From: Phycisphaerales bacterium
GTDB taxonomy: Bacteria > Planctomycetota > Phycisphaerae > UBA1845 > UTPLA1
DNA: 64,000 bases
Direction of reading: 5' to 3'
Assembly (NCBI GenBank): GCA_020639075.1
Contig: JACKHI010000001.1
Coordinates: 3,348,001 to 3,412,000, forward strand
Part shown: positions 26,763-36,372 of the stretch, piece by piece
Layout: every line of letters starts with the position of its first letter
Numbering within the stretch: the stretch's first letter is position 1
Translations under genes and position numbers: made by a program
The notes under the pieces: model-generated
Told to the model about the DNA's origin: nothing
Databases searched by the model: none
Seen by the model: the letters and a program-made list of their open reading frames with translations, nothing else

Positions 26763-26945
26763 TGAAGGCCGGGATTCTGCCGCATGCAGCCGCATTGGGC
26801 AATATGATTCAGGAATTCGCGCGCCGCTGGATTGGAGTCGATTGCCCTCGCTCCCGATTGATCCGGGCCAACGACGCGGCCTAGTATTAGAAAGGGGGAG
26901 TTATCGGGTTGCAGTAGGCCGCAAAAAGGAAAGGACACAATTCAA

Positions 26946-28214
26946 ATGTCACGCAAATCATTAACTTCTCGCGCCCTCGGTCTGGTTTGTTGCCTCCTCG
27001 TCGTCGACACATACGCAAGCGTCGCCAGCCTTCGTGGGCTTGGCGATCTGCCCGGCGGAAACTTCGAGAGTTATGCAATCGACATCTCGGCGGACGGAAC
27101 CGTGGTCGTCGGCACTGGAACAACCGCCAACGGCAGGCGCGCTTTTCGCTGGACAGCCGCCGGCGGCATGGAGGAACTTTCGGGGGCCCCCGTCGGCGCC
27201 ACGCAGTCATTCGCCAATGCCGTGTCGGCCAATGGTGAGGTGATCGTAGGAATTGTTCTCGTTGATGGAGTGAATTACGGCTTCCGCTGGACGCAGGCGG
27301 ACGGAATGGTCCTGTACGGAAGCGACTACCAGATTGGCATCTTTCGTAGCGATGCCATCGGCGTATCTCACGATGGAACCACCGTCGTCGGCGAGATCGC
27401 CACGGCGACATTCTCCAAGGCGGTTCGATGGGATGTGAATGGCAACGCGACGATGATTGAAGATCCGCCTTGCGCAAGCAGCGCTGCCATCTGTACGTCC
27501 GCCGACGGCCGGATTGTCGCGGGAACCTGCTCTATCGGTATCGCCCACGCTTTCCGTTGGTCGCAGGCAACGGGCCTCGACCCGTTCGGGCTGCTCGTGA
27601 ATCCGACGCGCGACAGCTATGGGTTCGGCATGTCCTCAACCGGCACGACGGTCGTCGGGGAGATCGATTCCAATGGGGACACGCGAGCGTTTCGCTGGAA
27701 CGCGGAGACCGGCCTCGTACTTCTGGGCGATCCGATGGAAGTGAATCCGGGCCCAGCCTGGGCGTATGACGTCACCGCCGATGGAACGAAGATTGTCGGC
27801 GTCGACTATGGGCTCCTGCCGGGTTCTGCGGTCGCTTTGTGGGGCCCGGACGGAAATGTTCGCTCGCTCTATGAGATCCTGACAGTTGACTATGGTCAGA
27901 ATCTCACCGGCTGGCGGCTGATTCAAGGGCTCGCCATCTCCGATAACGGGGCCGCGATCGTCGGCTACGGTCTCGATCCGGCCGGCTATACCGAGGCATG
28001 GATCGCGCGATTCCCGGCCAGCACCTGCGGCTGCCCGGGCGACGTCGATCACGACGGCCTGATCAACGGCAACGACATTCCGGCCTTCATCGACTGCCTC
28101 GTCGATGACAGCGGCGATTGCCTGTGCGCCAACACCGACGGTCTGGCCGGCGTCAGTATGAACGATGTCTCGTATTTCGCGACAACGCTGGTGACGGGCG
28201 CCGCATGTCCATGA
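26946..28214 (+). CDS. HAF-repeat secreted protein with dockerin-like tail
   Basis: A 422-residue exported protein. The signal peptide ends near residue 25 (LLVVDTYAS). The body is built of HAF-type extracellular repeats of ~45-60 residues, each with an aromatic-Arg-Trp core (AFRWTAAGG, GFRWTQADG, AVRWDVNG, AFRWSQATG, AFRWNAETG), probably a beta-propeller. The C-terminus carries two dockerin-like EF-hand repeats (GDVDHDGLINGNDIPAFID and a second, NTDGLAGVSMNDVSYF), linked by a Cys-rich segment. Such proteins are common in planctomycetes; the function is unknown. It is convergent with the next gene. Confidence 0.85.
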   Translation: MSRKSLTSRALGLVCCLLVVDTYASVASLRGLGDLPGGNFESYAIDISADGTVVVGTGTTANGRRAFRWTAAGGMEELSGAPVGATQSFANAVSANGEVIVGIVLVDGVNYGFRWTQADGMVLYGSDYQIGIFRSDAIGVSHDGTTVVGEIATATFSKAVRWDVNGNATMIEDPPCASSAAICTSADGRIVAGTCSIGIAHAFRWSQATGLDPFGLLVNPTRDSYGFGMSSTGTTVVGEIDSNGDTRAFRWNAETGLVLLGDPMEVNPGPAWAYDVTADGTKIVGVDYGLLPGSAVALWGPDGNVRSLYEILTVDYGQNLTGWRLIQGLAISDNGAAIVGYGLDPAGYTEAWIARFPASTCGCPGDVDHDGLINGNDIPAFIDCLVDDSGDCLCANTDGLAGVSMNDVSYFATTLVTGAACP

Positions 28215-28250
28215 TCGCGAAGCGCTGATAAGCCGAGCAAACGCGGCTCG

Positions 28251-28961
28251 CTATGGCGCTACCGCCGCGACGGGTTCGCCGTTCCGGAATTCCGTTTTGC
28301 ACTTGAAGCAGCCCGTATCCGTCACGGCGGCCATCGCGCAGTAGTCGCAGCGATTCGACAGCTCGATCGCATTCCGCAGACGCCTGAAGTCCTTTTCCGC
28401 TGCGTCGTAGTCAGCGCGGACGGTAAAGGCGAAGCGACCGATCATGCCGTAGCCGCATTCATCACACCAGCCGGCGCTCTTTGCGTTCTCGCGGCAGGCG
28501 GCGCAGTCGATGCACGACGGTTCGCGATAGTAGGCGCGGGCGATCTCGTATGTGAGGCGGGAGAAATACGCCTCGCCCTGATACCAGCCGATATGGCTTG
28601 CCTCACAGTAGCCGCCGACTTTGGCGAGCCGTTGGCATTCCTTGCATGGCATCAACTCGACCTGCAACGTGTGGCCGTGCGCATCCATCGTGTCGTAGAG
28701 CAGTTTGGACTTGATCGGCAGGCCGGCGACGTAGCCGACTGCGCAAGCGTCGCACCAACCGTTGACGGGTTGTGCCGCGGCGCAGGTCGGGCAACCTTGC
28801 GGAACGGCGTCGCGTTGGCACGCCGGCATGGAGACGATCAAGCCCACCCAGCCGATCATCCCCACGCCGAACGCGCCGATCCGCGGCCCGTGAAAGGCCG
28901 CACGCATCGCGAACTGCCGCTTCCGACGCTGGGTCGGATCGGGTACGAGAGAGAGTTTCAT
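28251..28961 (-). CDS. Membrane-anchored protein with four Cys-rich repeats
   Basis: A 236-residue protein. After a basic N-terminus (DPTQRRKRQF) one hydrophobic segment (GVGMIGWVGLIVSMPAC, residues ~35-50) anchors it; the rest should lie outside the cytoplasm. Four copies of a motif CxxC-x7-10-GxCxxC (third and fourth with small changes) are visible: CPTC...WCDAC, CKEC...GYCEAS, CIDC...GWCDEC and CDYC...GCFKC, separated by 30-40-residue helical spacers. In the second copy the last Cys is replaced by Ser-His. This looks like a tandem zinc-ribbon or redox-Cys array; I know no named family. Start at 28961; a longer frame to 29069 lacks support. Confidence 0.7.
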   Translation of the reverse strand: MKLSLVPDPTQRRKRQFAMRAAFHGPRIGAFGVGMIGWVGLIVSMPACQRDAVPQGCPTCAAAQPVNGWCDACAVGYVAGLPIKSKLLYDTMDAHGHTLQVELMPCKECQRLAKVGGYCEASHIGWYQGEAYFSRLTYEIARAYYREPSCIDCAACRENAKSAGWCDECGYGMIGRFAFTVRADYDAAEKDFRRLRNAIELSNRCDYCAMAAVTDTGCFKCKTEFRNGEPVAAVAP

Positions 28962-29079
28962 TCGCGACACGCGTCGAGCCTCGGAGAGGAGGTCGTTAGT
29001 CAAACAGGCAGTCGCTCCAGATGCGACGACGCGCGAGCGGCCCCCCTCAGCCCGCTCGCGCTGACTCATTGTCGATCAC

Positions 29080-29769
29080 TCAGTTCAGCAGATCGCTGAC
29101 GAATGCGAGAATCGTTCCCGCGAGTGTGTCATCGCAATATTCGGCGCAGGCCGGGCTGTCCGTGACTTCCGGACTTCCCAGGATGACGCGCACGAATGCC
29201 GCCACATCGCCGCCGTCGACCGCGCCGCTGCCGTCCACATCGCCCTGCAGCGTGCAACCCAGATTCACGAAGCCGACATCGCCCGCGTAATTCTCCGGCG
29301 TGTTGCAACCGACGCTGCCGTCACGATTCAGCGAGAGGATGCCGTCCGTCGGAACGACGCCGGCGCCGAAAGTGAATGTATCGAGCGGAACGTAGCGAAC
29401 CGAATCTCCCGCCGGAGAGAAGAACGGCACCGAGCCCGCGGGAAGAACGTAGTCGGGCGTCGGCGCGCCGGGCAATGCCGCAAAGGCGGGTGTCGCGATG
29501 AGGAGCTTTCGAAACGTCGTCGGCGGCGTCACGTTCGACGGAATCGTGAACGACTTCGTATTGCTCGTCACGGCATGGCCGGCGGTCCCCGCTTCCGCCG
29601 CGCCGCCGAAGGCCTCAGTCACTTCCACGTACTGAATTGTTCCGTCGGCGTTGCTGAAGACTTCGCTGACGCGCCATGTGTGTCCGCCGGCGTAGGCGAG
29701 CGTCGCCGACGCCAACAGAGCGATCGCGACAGGCAGCAGAACTATCGGATTTCGGATTGTGTGTTTCAT
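29080..29769 (-). CDS. Secreted protein with dockerin-like repeat
   Basis: A 229-residue exported protein. The signal peptide (residues ~1-27) ends TLAYA. The N-terminal half (HTWRVSEVFSNADGTIQYVEV) is a beta-rich domain of unknown type that recurs in planctomycete secretomes (recollection). The C-terminus has a dockerin-like EF-hand loop, GDVDGSGAVDGGDVAAFVR, followed by a Cys-containing segment (SPACAEYCDDTLAG) and a degenerate second helix. GGAG eight bases before the ATG is a good ribosome-binding site. It lies 118 bases downstream, in direction of transcription, before the four-repeat Cys protein on the same strand. Confidence 0.8.
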   Translation of the reverse strand: MKHTIRNPIVLLPVAIALLASATLAYAGGHTWRVSEVFSNADGTIQYVEVTEAFGGAAEAGTAGHAVTSNTKSFTIPSNVTPPTTFRKLLIATPAFAALPGAPTPDYVLPAGSVPFFSPAGDSVRYVPLDTFTFGAGVVPTDGILSLNRDGSVGCNTPENYAGDVGFVNLGCTLQGDVDGSGAVDGGDVAAFVRVILGSPEVTDSPACAEYCDDTLAGTILAFVSDLLN

Positions 29770-30130
29770 ACGGGGGGCTCCTTTTCCGTTCGTCTGGCGA
29801 TCGCTGCGTATGACCGATCGCGCCTTGGACTTGAATCTGCGAACCGTTGATCACGGCGTCGGCGCAGAGGGCGACCCGTCGAACGTCGGGCGCCTCTTGA
29901 CGCAGATGTCTCGGCCAACGCCCGATCCTTGCGTCCCAACGCGGATTTTCGGAATTCAAGACGACCGGGAATGCGTGCACAGCTTCGAATCAACTGCGAC
30001 ATTCGGGCGAGGGAATTGTGACCAGCGTCGCATGGATGATTTTGCGTGTGCGCACTTCTGTCAAAAGTACTGGCGCGCACCGCACGGATGAGACGTACGT
30101 TACAATACTCACCAAAGGACACAGGCGACT
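29770..30130. other. Divergent intergenic region
   Basis: Spacer between a secreted-protein gene (minus) and the DUF2071 gene (plus). TACAAT at about 30097-30102 is a possible -10 box for the latter, followed by AAAGGA as ribosome-binding site. No -35, repeat or RNA gene stands out; short open frames here are not supported. Confidence 0.35.
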
Positions 30131-30877
30131 ATGCGAATCCCCACCATCCGCGGAATCATCGATCGACGCATTCTCGTCAACTACCACATCGACGCCGACA
30201 CGATGCGCCGGGCTCTCCCGGCACCTTTCCGGCCCAAGCTGGTCAAGGGGTTTGCAATCGGCGGCATCTGCCTGATTCGCCTCAAGGGCATTCGCCCCGC
30301 ATTTCTTCCGTTGCCCATTGGCGTAGGCAGTGAGAATGGCGCGCATCGGATAGCCGTCGAATGGGATGACGCAGGGACGACGCGCGAAGGTGTGTACATA
30401 CCGCGCAGGGATACGGATTCGCGACTCAACCATCTCGCCGGCGGTCGCCTCTTCCCGGGCATCCATCATCACGCGCGCTTCACGACGCGGGAAACGGACG
30501 ATCATTACTTCATCGAGTTCGTCAGCGACGACGATGCCACGCGCGTCCGGGTCGAAGGTCGTTTGACCCGGGACTGGCCGGCAAATTCCGTGTTTGGGTC
30601 CGTCCGGGAAGCGTCCGACTTCTTCGAGACGGGTTCGCTGGGGTACTCCGCCACGCGCTCGCCAAACGTGTATGAGGGCCTTGAGCTCGCGTGTGATGAC
30701 TGGCATTGCGACACGCTGGAGGTCAAAGACGTCTTCTCCAGCTACTTCGGAGAAGAAGATCGCTTCCCGGCGGGCAGTGTGCACTTCGACTGCGCCCTGC
30801 TGATGCGCGGGATTCGCCATCAGTGGCAAAGCCGAAAGGGGCTCTGCTGCACGTCCGGAATCGACGCCAACGACTGA
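30131..30877 (+). CDS. DUF2071 family protein
   Basis: A 248-residue soluble protein of the DUF2071 family (YqjF-like), with an acetoacetate decarboxylase-type beta-barrel. Conserved stretches seen: LVNYHIDADTMRRALPAPFRP at the start, then GICLIRLKGIRP, VEWDDAGTTREGVYIPRRDTDS and HHARF. The function of the family is not established. AAAGGA lies about eleven bases before the ATG. No operon partner is obvious. Confidence 0.82.
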   Translation: MRIPTIRGIIDRRILVNYHIDADTMRRALPAPFRPKLVKGFAIGGICLIRLKGIRPAFLPLPIGVGSENGAHRIAVEWDDAGTTREGVYIPRRDTDSRLNHLAGGRLFPGIHHHARFTTRETDDHYFIEFVSDDDATRVRVEGRLTRDWPANSVFGSVREASDFFETGSLGYSATRSPNVYEGLELACDDWHCDTLEVKDVFSSYFGEEDRFPAGSVHFDCALLMRGIRHQWQSRKGLCCTSGIDAND

Positions 30878-31066
30878 ATCTCAATATTCGCCATCGCAAT
30901 TCCAATGCAATTTCGCAACACTATGGACGTCGCCACGGTGTATGACTGATGGCGCGCCGGCCCGAACCAATCGCAGTCGCGGATCGCATCGGTGCAGCCT
31001 GGGCAACGCCGAAGCACCGACCTTGTGGAGCGCAGACGCATTCACAATGCCGACGGAGATGCATCA

Positions 31067-32263
31067 TTGACAGGGCTCGACACACAGACTGACGACGCAC
31101 ACGGCCCGCCCGCCGGCTTCTGCCCGCGCTGCGAGTATCGCATGAACCCCGGCACGTGCCCCGAGTGCGGCGAGACGTCGACCGTCGCCCAGTTGCATCG
31201 CGTTCCGCGCTCTCAGCAGCGGCGCCGGAAGATTCGGCGAACCGTAATACTCATCGTGCTACTGAGCCTCGGACTCGGCGGCGCGCACTTCTATCGCAGC
31301 GGCATCTGGTTCCGATGGCTGCCGACGAGCGCGCTGTTCTGGATGGATCCGGCATCGAGGGCGGCGAATGATGAGCTGATCGCGCGCAGTAGTCGCGGGC
31401 TGCTAAGCCCGGAGGACTCGGCCCAGTTGGTCCGTCGCATGCTGGCGATCAAGACATACATCCGAAGCCCGCGACCGATCGGAAGTACGTTCCTGCTGGA
31501 CCTGAAGGTCAGCACGCAAAACGGTCTATCGGGCTACAGCATCAATTCAAGTGCGCCGAGCATCTGTTTAGATGGCGCAGCGTTGAACAACGATCGCGTC
31601 ATGACGAGGCAGTCGTCGACGGGCTACGCCTACACGCTGGACGATCCCCTGGCGCCTGGGTCGCACGTCATCACGGGGAAAATCGTCGTGCAAGTCAGTC
31701 TGCATTCGGCGTCGCTCATATCCAGCCGCGGACCCATCAGCATCCCCATCGACTTCCGGCACGAAGTCGTCGTCGAGGATCGACCCCTGAGTCAATTTGT
31801 CACGGCGCACTATGACGAGTTGATGATCAAGGAGATTCGAAAGGGCTGCTTCGTCTCGATCTGTCCCGTCACTTCGACATCCTATGAACTGCATCTCTGC
31901 GTCAGGCATGCGACCGTGTGGATGACTGGTACGCTCGAGGCGCGGTTCGCCGGACGTGAGAAGCCGTTCGTCCGGATGGATCTCGTACAGACGCCGATCA
32001 TGGGCAACAGTTCGAAAGGGATCACGTTCTCATTGCCCGACGGTGTTGCGGCCGAAGACGCGACGATCGACGTTTGCTTCACGCCGAATGCCAAGACGGC
32101 CTTCGATGAGGACTTCAAGGCGTACTTCGCCGGCATCCTCGAATGGCACGATCTGAGAATCCCTGCGCCCGACGCACCGATGGTCGCGACGGACTGTCAG
32201 TATTGCGAACCGCCGTTCGATCGAAGCCCGGACGTCATTCGCGAATGGACGCCGACGGACTAG
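31067..32263 (+). CDS. Zinc-ribbon membrane protein of unknown function
   Basis: A 398-residue protein. The N-terminal zinc ribbon FCPRCEYRMNPGTCPECG lies at residues ~18-35, followed by a basic stretch and one transmembrane helix (TVILIVLLSLGLGGAHFY, residues ~60-78); the large C-terminal part is extracytoplasmic with no family recognised. A cysteine-rich tail ends DCQYCEPPFDRS. The TTG at 31067 is chosen because GGAG at 31055-31058 precedes it at eight bases; upstream GTG at 30992 lacks a ribosome-binding site. Two later genes (33928, 35074) encode proteins of similar layout. It ends nine bases from the convergent phosphatase gene. Confidence 0.6.
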   Translation: MTGLDTQTDDAHGPPAGFCPRCEYRMNPGTCPECGETSTVAQLHRVPRSQQRRRKIRRTVILIVLLSLGLGGAHFYRSGIWFRWLPTSALFWMDPASRAANDELIARSSRGLLSPEDSAQLVRRMLAIKTYIRSPRPIGSTFLLDLKVSTQNGLSGYSINSSAPSICLDGAALNNDRVMTRQSSTGYAYTLDDPLAPGSHVITGKIVVQVSLHSASLISSRGPISIPIDFRHEVVVEDRPLSQFVTAHYDELMIKEIRKGCFVSICPVTSTSYELHLCVRHATVWMTGTLEARFAGREKPFVRMDLVQTPIMGNSSKGITFSLPDGVAAEDATIDVCFTPNAKTAFDEDFKAYFAGILEWHDLRIPAPDAPMVATDCQYCEPPFDRSPDVIREWTPTD

Positions 32264-32272
32264 GCGAATTCC

Positions 32273-33700
32273 CTACTTCCCTGCGGGCGATGCAATCGGC
32301 TGGTCGGCGGCGTTCGCAACTCTCGATCGCACACCGCGCATCTCATTCCGCCCATTGGCCCCCTTCTGCAGTTCAAACGCGTCAAACACGCAACCGTCCG
32401 CCGAGCGAGATTCGTACTTCAGCACATCGCCGTCGATGCTGATGATCTGGTAGAGCTGCACGCGCTCGCCCGTCTTCGCCATGCGCTCGCGGGCCTCGTC
32501 ATCGACTTGGTACATCTTCGGACCGCTGACGGAGACGACGTAGACCGTGCCGCCCTTTTCGGATCGCCAGTTGATGCCCTCAGGCAGATTCTCTTCTCGT
32601 GTCACGAGATCGCTGCGACCGTAGGTGTGGTCGTGGCCCGTCAGCACGAGGTCGACGTGGTGTTCGTCGATCACGCCCATCCACGCGCGCGTGTCGGACG
32701 CGCCTCGCTGGCGGGCCATCGGGACGATGGGATGATGAAACGTCAGGATGTTCCATTTGCGATCACTCTTCGTGAGCACGTGATCGAGCCACTTCCACTG
32801 TATCGCAAGCTCCTCATTGGAATTCAGCGAGACGATTCGCACGTCCTGGTAGTCGAAATAGTACGCCGACTCCTCCAGCCCCTTCGGACCGTTCAGCGGA
32901 AATGCAAACTGAGCTCGCCAATAGGGCGAAAGAATGCGATTCGCCTTGACGCCGAGGATGCGCCGGCGCGCGTACTCGTGATTGCCCGGCGTCGCGACGA
33001 CAGGAATGTGCGCCGTAATCCACGAACCGGCGTAGAACCACTCGCCCCACTCTTCATCGTGATTCGGATCGTTGATCAGATCGCCGGCGTGCAGCATGAA
33101 GGCCGCTCGCGGCGCGTCGGAAAACGCCTCGCGCACGATCCGCGACCACATGCTGCGGACTTCGTTCTGAGCGTCGCCGAAATAGACAAAGCTGAACGGC
33201 TCCGCTGTGTCCGACGCCGTGCGAAAGTGAAACCACTCGCTCCAGTTGACGTCGTCACCGAGTCGGTAGGCGTACTTCGTACCAGGCGTGAGGCCTGTGA
33301 ACTCGACGCTGTGGAAGTGACACTTGGAGAGGTCCGACTGAAACGCCTGCGTTTTGGCCGTTTGCTTCGTGCGGGATTCGCGAAAGTCGGGGCCCGCCGT
33401 GACGGGCGCGATCTCGGCGTAGGCGCGCTGAATGTTGTCCGACGTTCGCCACGTGACAGTCTGTGTCGTCTTCGGATCGTGCGTCCATGTAAGGACGATG
33501 CGATCGGGCATTTCGCTGGGGGCGTATTCCTTCGCGGCGTCGCGCTTGGGCGGCGCGTGTTCGTGCGGATGATCTTGATCATCGTGCGCGATGGCCGACA
33601 CGACTGTCGTCATACCGATGACTATGGACATCATCCATGTGAAACGGCGAATCGACGTTGTTGACCATGAACTTGCAGCAACGGTATTCGGTTTGATCAT
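32273..33700 (-). CDS. Purple-acid-phosphatase-like metallophosphoesterase, secreted
   Basis: A 475-residue exported enzyme. The N-terminus has RRFTWMMSIVIGMTTVVSAIA, a signal sequence, and an Asp/His-rich start of the mature chain (AHDDQDHPHEHAPP). An FN3-like N-terminal domain (PDRIVLTWTHDPKTTQTVTW) precedes the calcineurin-type metallophosphoesterase core: FVYFGDAQNE, HAGDLINDP, ATPGNHEYA, LTFHHPIVP and LTGHDHTYGRSD, the full metal-ligand set. The layout is that of purple acid phosphatases, which hydrolyse phosphate esters; the physiological substrate is unknown. The start is uncertain (33700 or a Met near 33634). Confidence 0.88.
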   Translation of the reverse strand: MIKPNTVAASSWSTTSIRRFTWMMSIVIGMTTVVSAIAHDDQDHPHEHAPPKRDAAKEYAPSEMPDRIVLTWTHDPKTTQTVTWRTSDNIQRAYAEIAPVTAGPDFRESRTKQTAKTQAFQSDLSKCHFHSVEFTGLTPGTKYAYRLGDDVNWSEWFHFRTASDTAEPFSFVYFGDAQNEVRSMWSRIVREAFSDAPRAAFMLHAGDLINDPNHDEEWGEWFYAGSWITAHIPVVATPGNHEYARRRILGVKANRILSPYWRAQFAFPLNGPKGLEESAYYFDYQDVRIVSLNSNEELAIQWKWLDHVLTKSDRKWNILTFHHPIVPMARQRGASDTRAWMGVIDEHHVDLVLTGHDHTYGRSDLVTREENLPEGINWRSEKGGTVYVVSVSGPKMYQVDDEARERMAKTGERVQLYQIISIDGDVLKYESRSADGCVFDAFELQKGANGRNEMRGVRSRVANAADQPIASPAGK

Positions 33701-33870
33701 CGGCAACGCCGCGCTGGCTGAAGCGCGCCCCGGGGCTTTCTTGAACGTGACACGACGACTCCGGCGCGCCATTCAGGCGACGAGCGTATACACCCAAGTG
33801 GCTCAGGGCAAACCGCTGCGCAACATCCGATGTCGAATCGACGGGATGATTGCCATTTGTGGAAAATGGC

Positions 33871-33900
33871 TCGCATTGCACGGAGGGCGAAGCGTATAAT
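33871..33900 (+). promoter_or_regulatory. Putative promoter of the zinc-ribbon membrane protein gene
   Basis: A perfect TATAAT at 33895-33900, with a weak TCGCAT at 33871-33876 (spacer 18). The start site would lie near 33907, 20 bases before the ATG at 33928, with AAGGAG between. Confidence 0.5.
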
Positions 33901-33927
33901 TGCGGCAGAAGACTCAAGGAGCCGGTC

Positions 33928-34932
33928 ATGAGGAAACGCCTGTCAGCAAAGACCAGAGAGTTGATCGCGCTCGTCGTGTTGTGCCTCGCCGGCGGGAGAA
34001 TCGCGTCGGCGATGTACCTTCAGTTCGGGATGGACAGCGCCTATCGCTCGCGCCTCTACTTTCGCTGGTTCGACTACTTGCCGATGATTGCGGGCGTCGC
34101 CTTCGCAGTCCTTTTCACGTTCGCACTTGTGCGCATCGTGATCCTGTTGCGCCGCCGCGCCATGCCGGGCAGTTGCCCTCGATGCAGCATGGCGATCGAT
34201 ATTCACGCCACGATCTGCGAGCACTGCGGCGAAGAATTCCGCCGCACGAGCCGGCGCGGCGGCCAGCGCTTAATTCATCAAACGCGCACGCGGAACGCGA
34301 TCGTCTTCGCCGCATGGTTCTCAATGATCGCGTGGGCATTGTCGTTTGATCTCGGGCTCTGCTGGGAGTCGGCGTACTTTCGCGGCGGCAGCGGATGCGG
34401 CATCGAGTTGCGCAACGGCGCCGTCGCATATGTCGACCGAACGCCCAACGCCCCAGGCTCAGCACGCGCGCTCTACGATCCGATCGCGAAAGACGCCATC
34501 GCCGCGGCCGACGCACTTGGCATCGACGTGGATTTCCATGTCCACGACTCGCTGGAGCAACATGTATGGTGGCCGCAAATCCGACACAATCAGTGCTATG
34601 GGTATTCTTACCTTGCGGGTGATCCGCTCCCCCCTATTGCGCGCGAATTCCATGACAAATACAAGTTGTCAACGACCGGCTACGGCTACAACTTCAGCGA
34701 ACGGCATTCATATTTCCCGCTCTGCCTGCCGACTGCCTTCTTCGGCGTCATCGCCTTGATCATCCGCGTTGGCGAGCGCGACTTCCCCGCAGGTTGCTGC
34801 CAGACGTGCGGCTACGATCTTCACAGCGTCGTGAGCGCGAATTGTCCGGAGTGCAATCGGCCCATTGCTGAGTCGAGTTACGGTATACCGTTGAGGTTGC
34901 GGCGACCGACGAGGCCGTCGCCTTCTGCGTGA
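33928..34932 (+). CDS. Multi-pass zinc-ribbon membrane protein
   Basis: A 334-residue protein with about four hydrophobic segments (residues ~10-27, ~55-75, ~125-145, ~270-290). A cytosolic-type zinc ribbon, GSCPRCSMAIDIHATICEHC, follows the second segment, and a second, CQTCGYDLHSVVSANCPEC, follows the last. The extracytoplasmic loop contains FDLGLCWESAYFRGGSGCG. AAGGAG at 33916-33921 precedes the ATG. The YxDLHxxxSxxCPECxRPI ending is common in planctomycete membrane proteins; function unknown. Confidence 0.65.
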   Translation: MRKRLSAKTRELIALVVLCLAGGRIASAMYLQFGMDSAYRSRLYFRWFDYLPMIAGVAFAVLFTFALVRIVILLRRRAMPGSCPRCSMAIDIHATICEHCGEEFRRTSRRGGQRLIHQTRTRNAIVFAAWFSMIAWALSFDLGLCWESAYFRGGSGCGIELRNGAVAYVDRTPNAPGSARALYDPIAKDAIAAADALGIDVDFHVHDSLEQHVWWPQIRHNQCYGYSYLAGDPLPPIAREFHDKYKLSTTGYGYNFSERHSYFPLCLPTAFFGVIALIIRVGERDFPAGCCQTCGYDLHSVVSANCPECNRPIAESSYGIPLRLRRPTRPSPSA

Positions 34933-35073
34933 ATCTGATCAACCGCCGAGATGACCATTCGCCTTTCCAGACAGAACAGCTCTCGGAGCCGCCGGACGTC
35001 GACCAACGATAACGCGGCACGGCGCCAGACGACGGGTGTGCCTTTCGAGTGCGTCTCGATTAGGCTATCTTGC

Positions 35074-36228
35074 ATGACGCCGGAGAGAGTACGCCCCCAT
35101 CCTGTTCGCGTGCACCAGGTGCGTTTGCGCCCGGCTCGCATACGCATCGTCGACATCTTGCTGCTATTCGGCGTTATCCTCGTCACGACGCCCGGCACGT
35201 ACTTCGCCGTCGAATGGTCGCTGATGCCCCTGTTCAAGGGCCGTCCCGAATTCCACATCATCGTCTTCCTGCTCCTCGCGATGATCTATCCACCGGCGAC
35301 ATCCGCGTACTTCACCTTTCGGTGGGTGCTGAAGCGACGTCGGCGGAAGGCGCGAATGGTCGACGCGTGGCGATACGATCGGCTCAGTCGCGTCGTGCAA
35401 CACCCACAGGCGATGGAGCGACTGCCGCATCGCGTCGTCGAACACGCCTGCGTTGGGTCCATTAGTTTGGACAGGATTCGTCGGCGCGGCGTCCCCGATC
35501 TGCCGCCGGGGCACGTCATCATTCTGCTGAGTCGACGCACCGAGCGGACGCCGATTCACGCACCGATCGATTTTGCATTCGAGCCGATTCAACTGGGGCG
35601 TGACGTGGAACGACAGAATTGGCTCGCCAGCGTCAACTGCACGGACATCCAGTCGCTGATCGACTCCGGCGAGTTGGATGCGAAGAGCCCGATGTTCCAT
35701 CTGGATGTCGCCTACAAGAAGAAAGTCGCGCATCCAAACGCAAAGTCGCGCCGCTCCGACTGGATCGCCCAATATCGCAGGCTGATCAGCATGCGCGCTG
35801 TCCGCGTGTCCTTGTATGTCTATGGGGCGGCGCTGGCGCTGGTCCCGATCGTGACGGCCTTGTTGACGTCCCCTGCGAAACTACTGGAGTACGTCGTGAT
35901 TGGGACGATCGCCGGCGCGATCGGCCTGTCGATGTGCCTCTTCCGGCATCAGACGACCTTCCTCTTCCCGGGTGGAATTGCGGAACGCACGACATTCCTT
36001 GCCGGTCGCAAGGCCGTCATTCGCCGGTTCACGAACGCCGACGCCTCGATCATCATCACGATGCCGTTCAGCGCCTTTATGTTGCTACCGCTCGTGCAGA
36101 TCGTGAGAAGCCGGGAGAAGCCCAACATCATGCTTGCGCCCGCGGAGGTGATTCTGGCCGCGTGGATGTCGACGGCGCCGACGCCGACATTCGAACAGTT
36201 GGAACCTCTACTGGATCCGAAGGCGTAA
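35074..36228 (+). CDS. Predicted membrane protein, unknown function
   Basis: A 384-residue protein with four hydrophobic segments, two near the N-terminus (DILLLFGVILVTTPGTYFAV; EFHIIVFLLLAMIYPPATSA) and two in the C-terminal third (SLYVYGAALALVPIVTALL; VVIGTIAGAIGLSMC). The intervening ~150-residue region is soluble and basic. The ATG at 35074 is preceded at seven bases by TAGGCT and has no Shine-Dalgarno; a long upstream in-frame extension to 34951 has no support. No family recognised. Confidence 0.55.
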   Translation: MTPERVRPHPVRVHQVRLRPARIRIVDILLLFGVILVTTPGTYFAVEWSLMPLFKGRPEFHIIVFLLLAMIYPPATSAYFTFRWVLKRRRRKARMVDAWRYDRLSRVVQHPQAMERLPHRVVEHACVGSISLDRIRRRGVPDLPPGHVIILLSRRTERTPIHAPIDFAFEPIQLGRDVERQNWLASVNCTDIQSLIDSGELDAKSPMFHLDVAYKKKVAHPNAKSRRSDWIAQYRRLISMRAVRVSLYVYGAALALVPIVTALLTSPAKLLEYVVIGTIAGAIGLSMCLFRHQTTFLFPGGIAERTTFLAGRKAVIRRFTNADASIIITMPFSAFMLLPLVQIVRSREKPNIMLAPAEVILAAWMSTAPTPTFEQLEPLLDPKA

Positions 36229-36263
36229 CACGCGCGCCGCCGAACGATGCGGCGAGGCTGGAA

Positions 36264-36300
36264 CATCGGCGAGTGTCCGGCGATGTTCAGCGCTACGGTT
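36264..36300. repeat. CTAC-tailed hairpin
   Basis: GAACATCG and CGATGTTC pair around GCGAGTGTCCGG, followed by AGCGCTACGG. The shape (stem, then a few bases and CTAC) resembles the hairpins at 2573, 4156, 4230 and 14012. Confidence 0.45.
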
Positions 36301-36372
36301 TGCCGCTCCATCGGCAGGCCGAGCGGGCTCACTTCACCCTGTCGTGGCGCTTTCTGTTAAGATGGCCCCACG

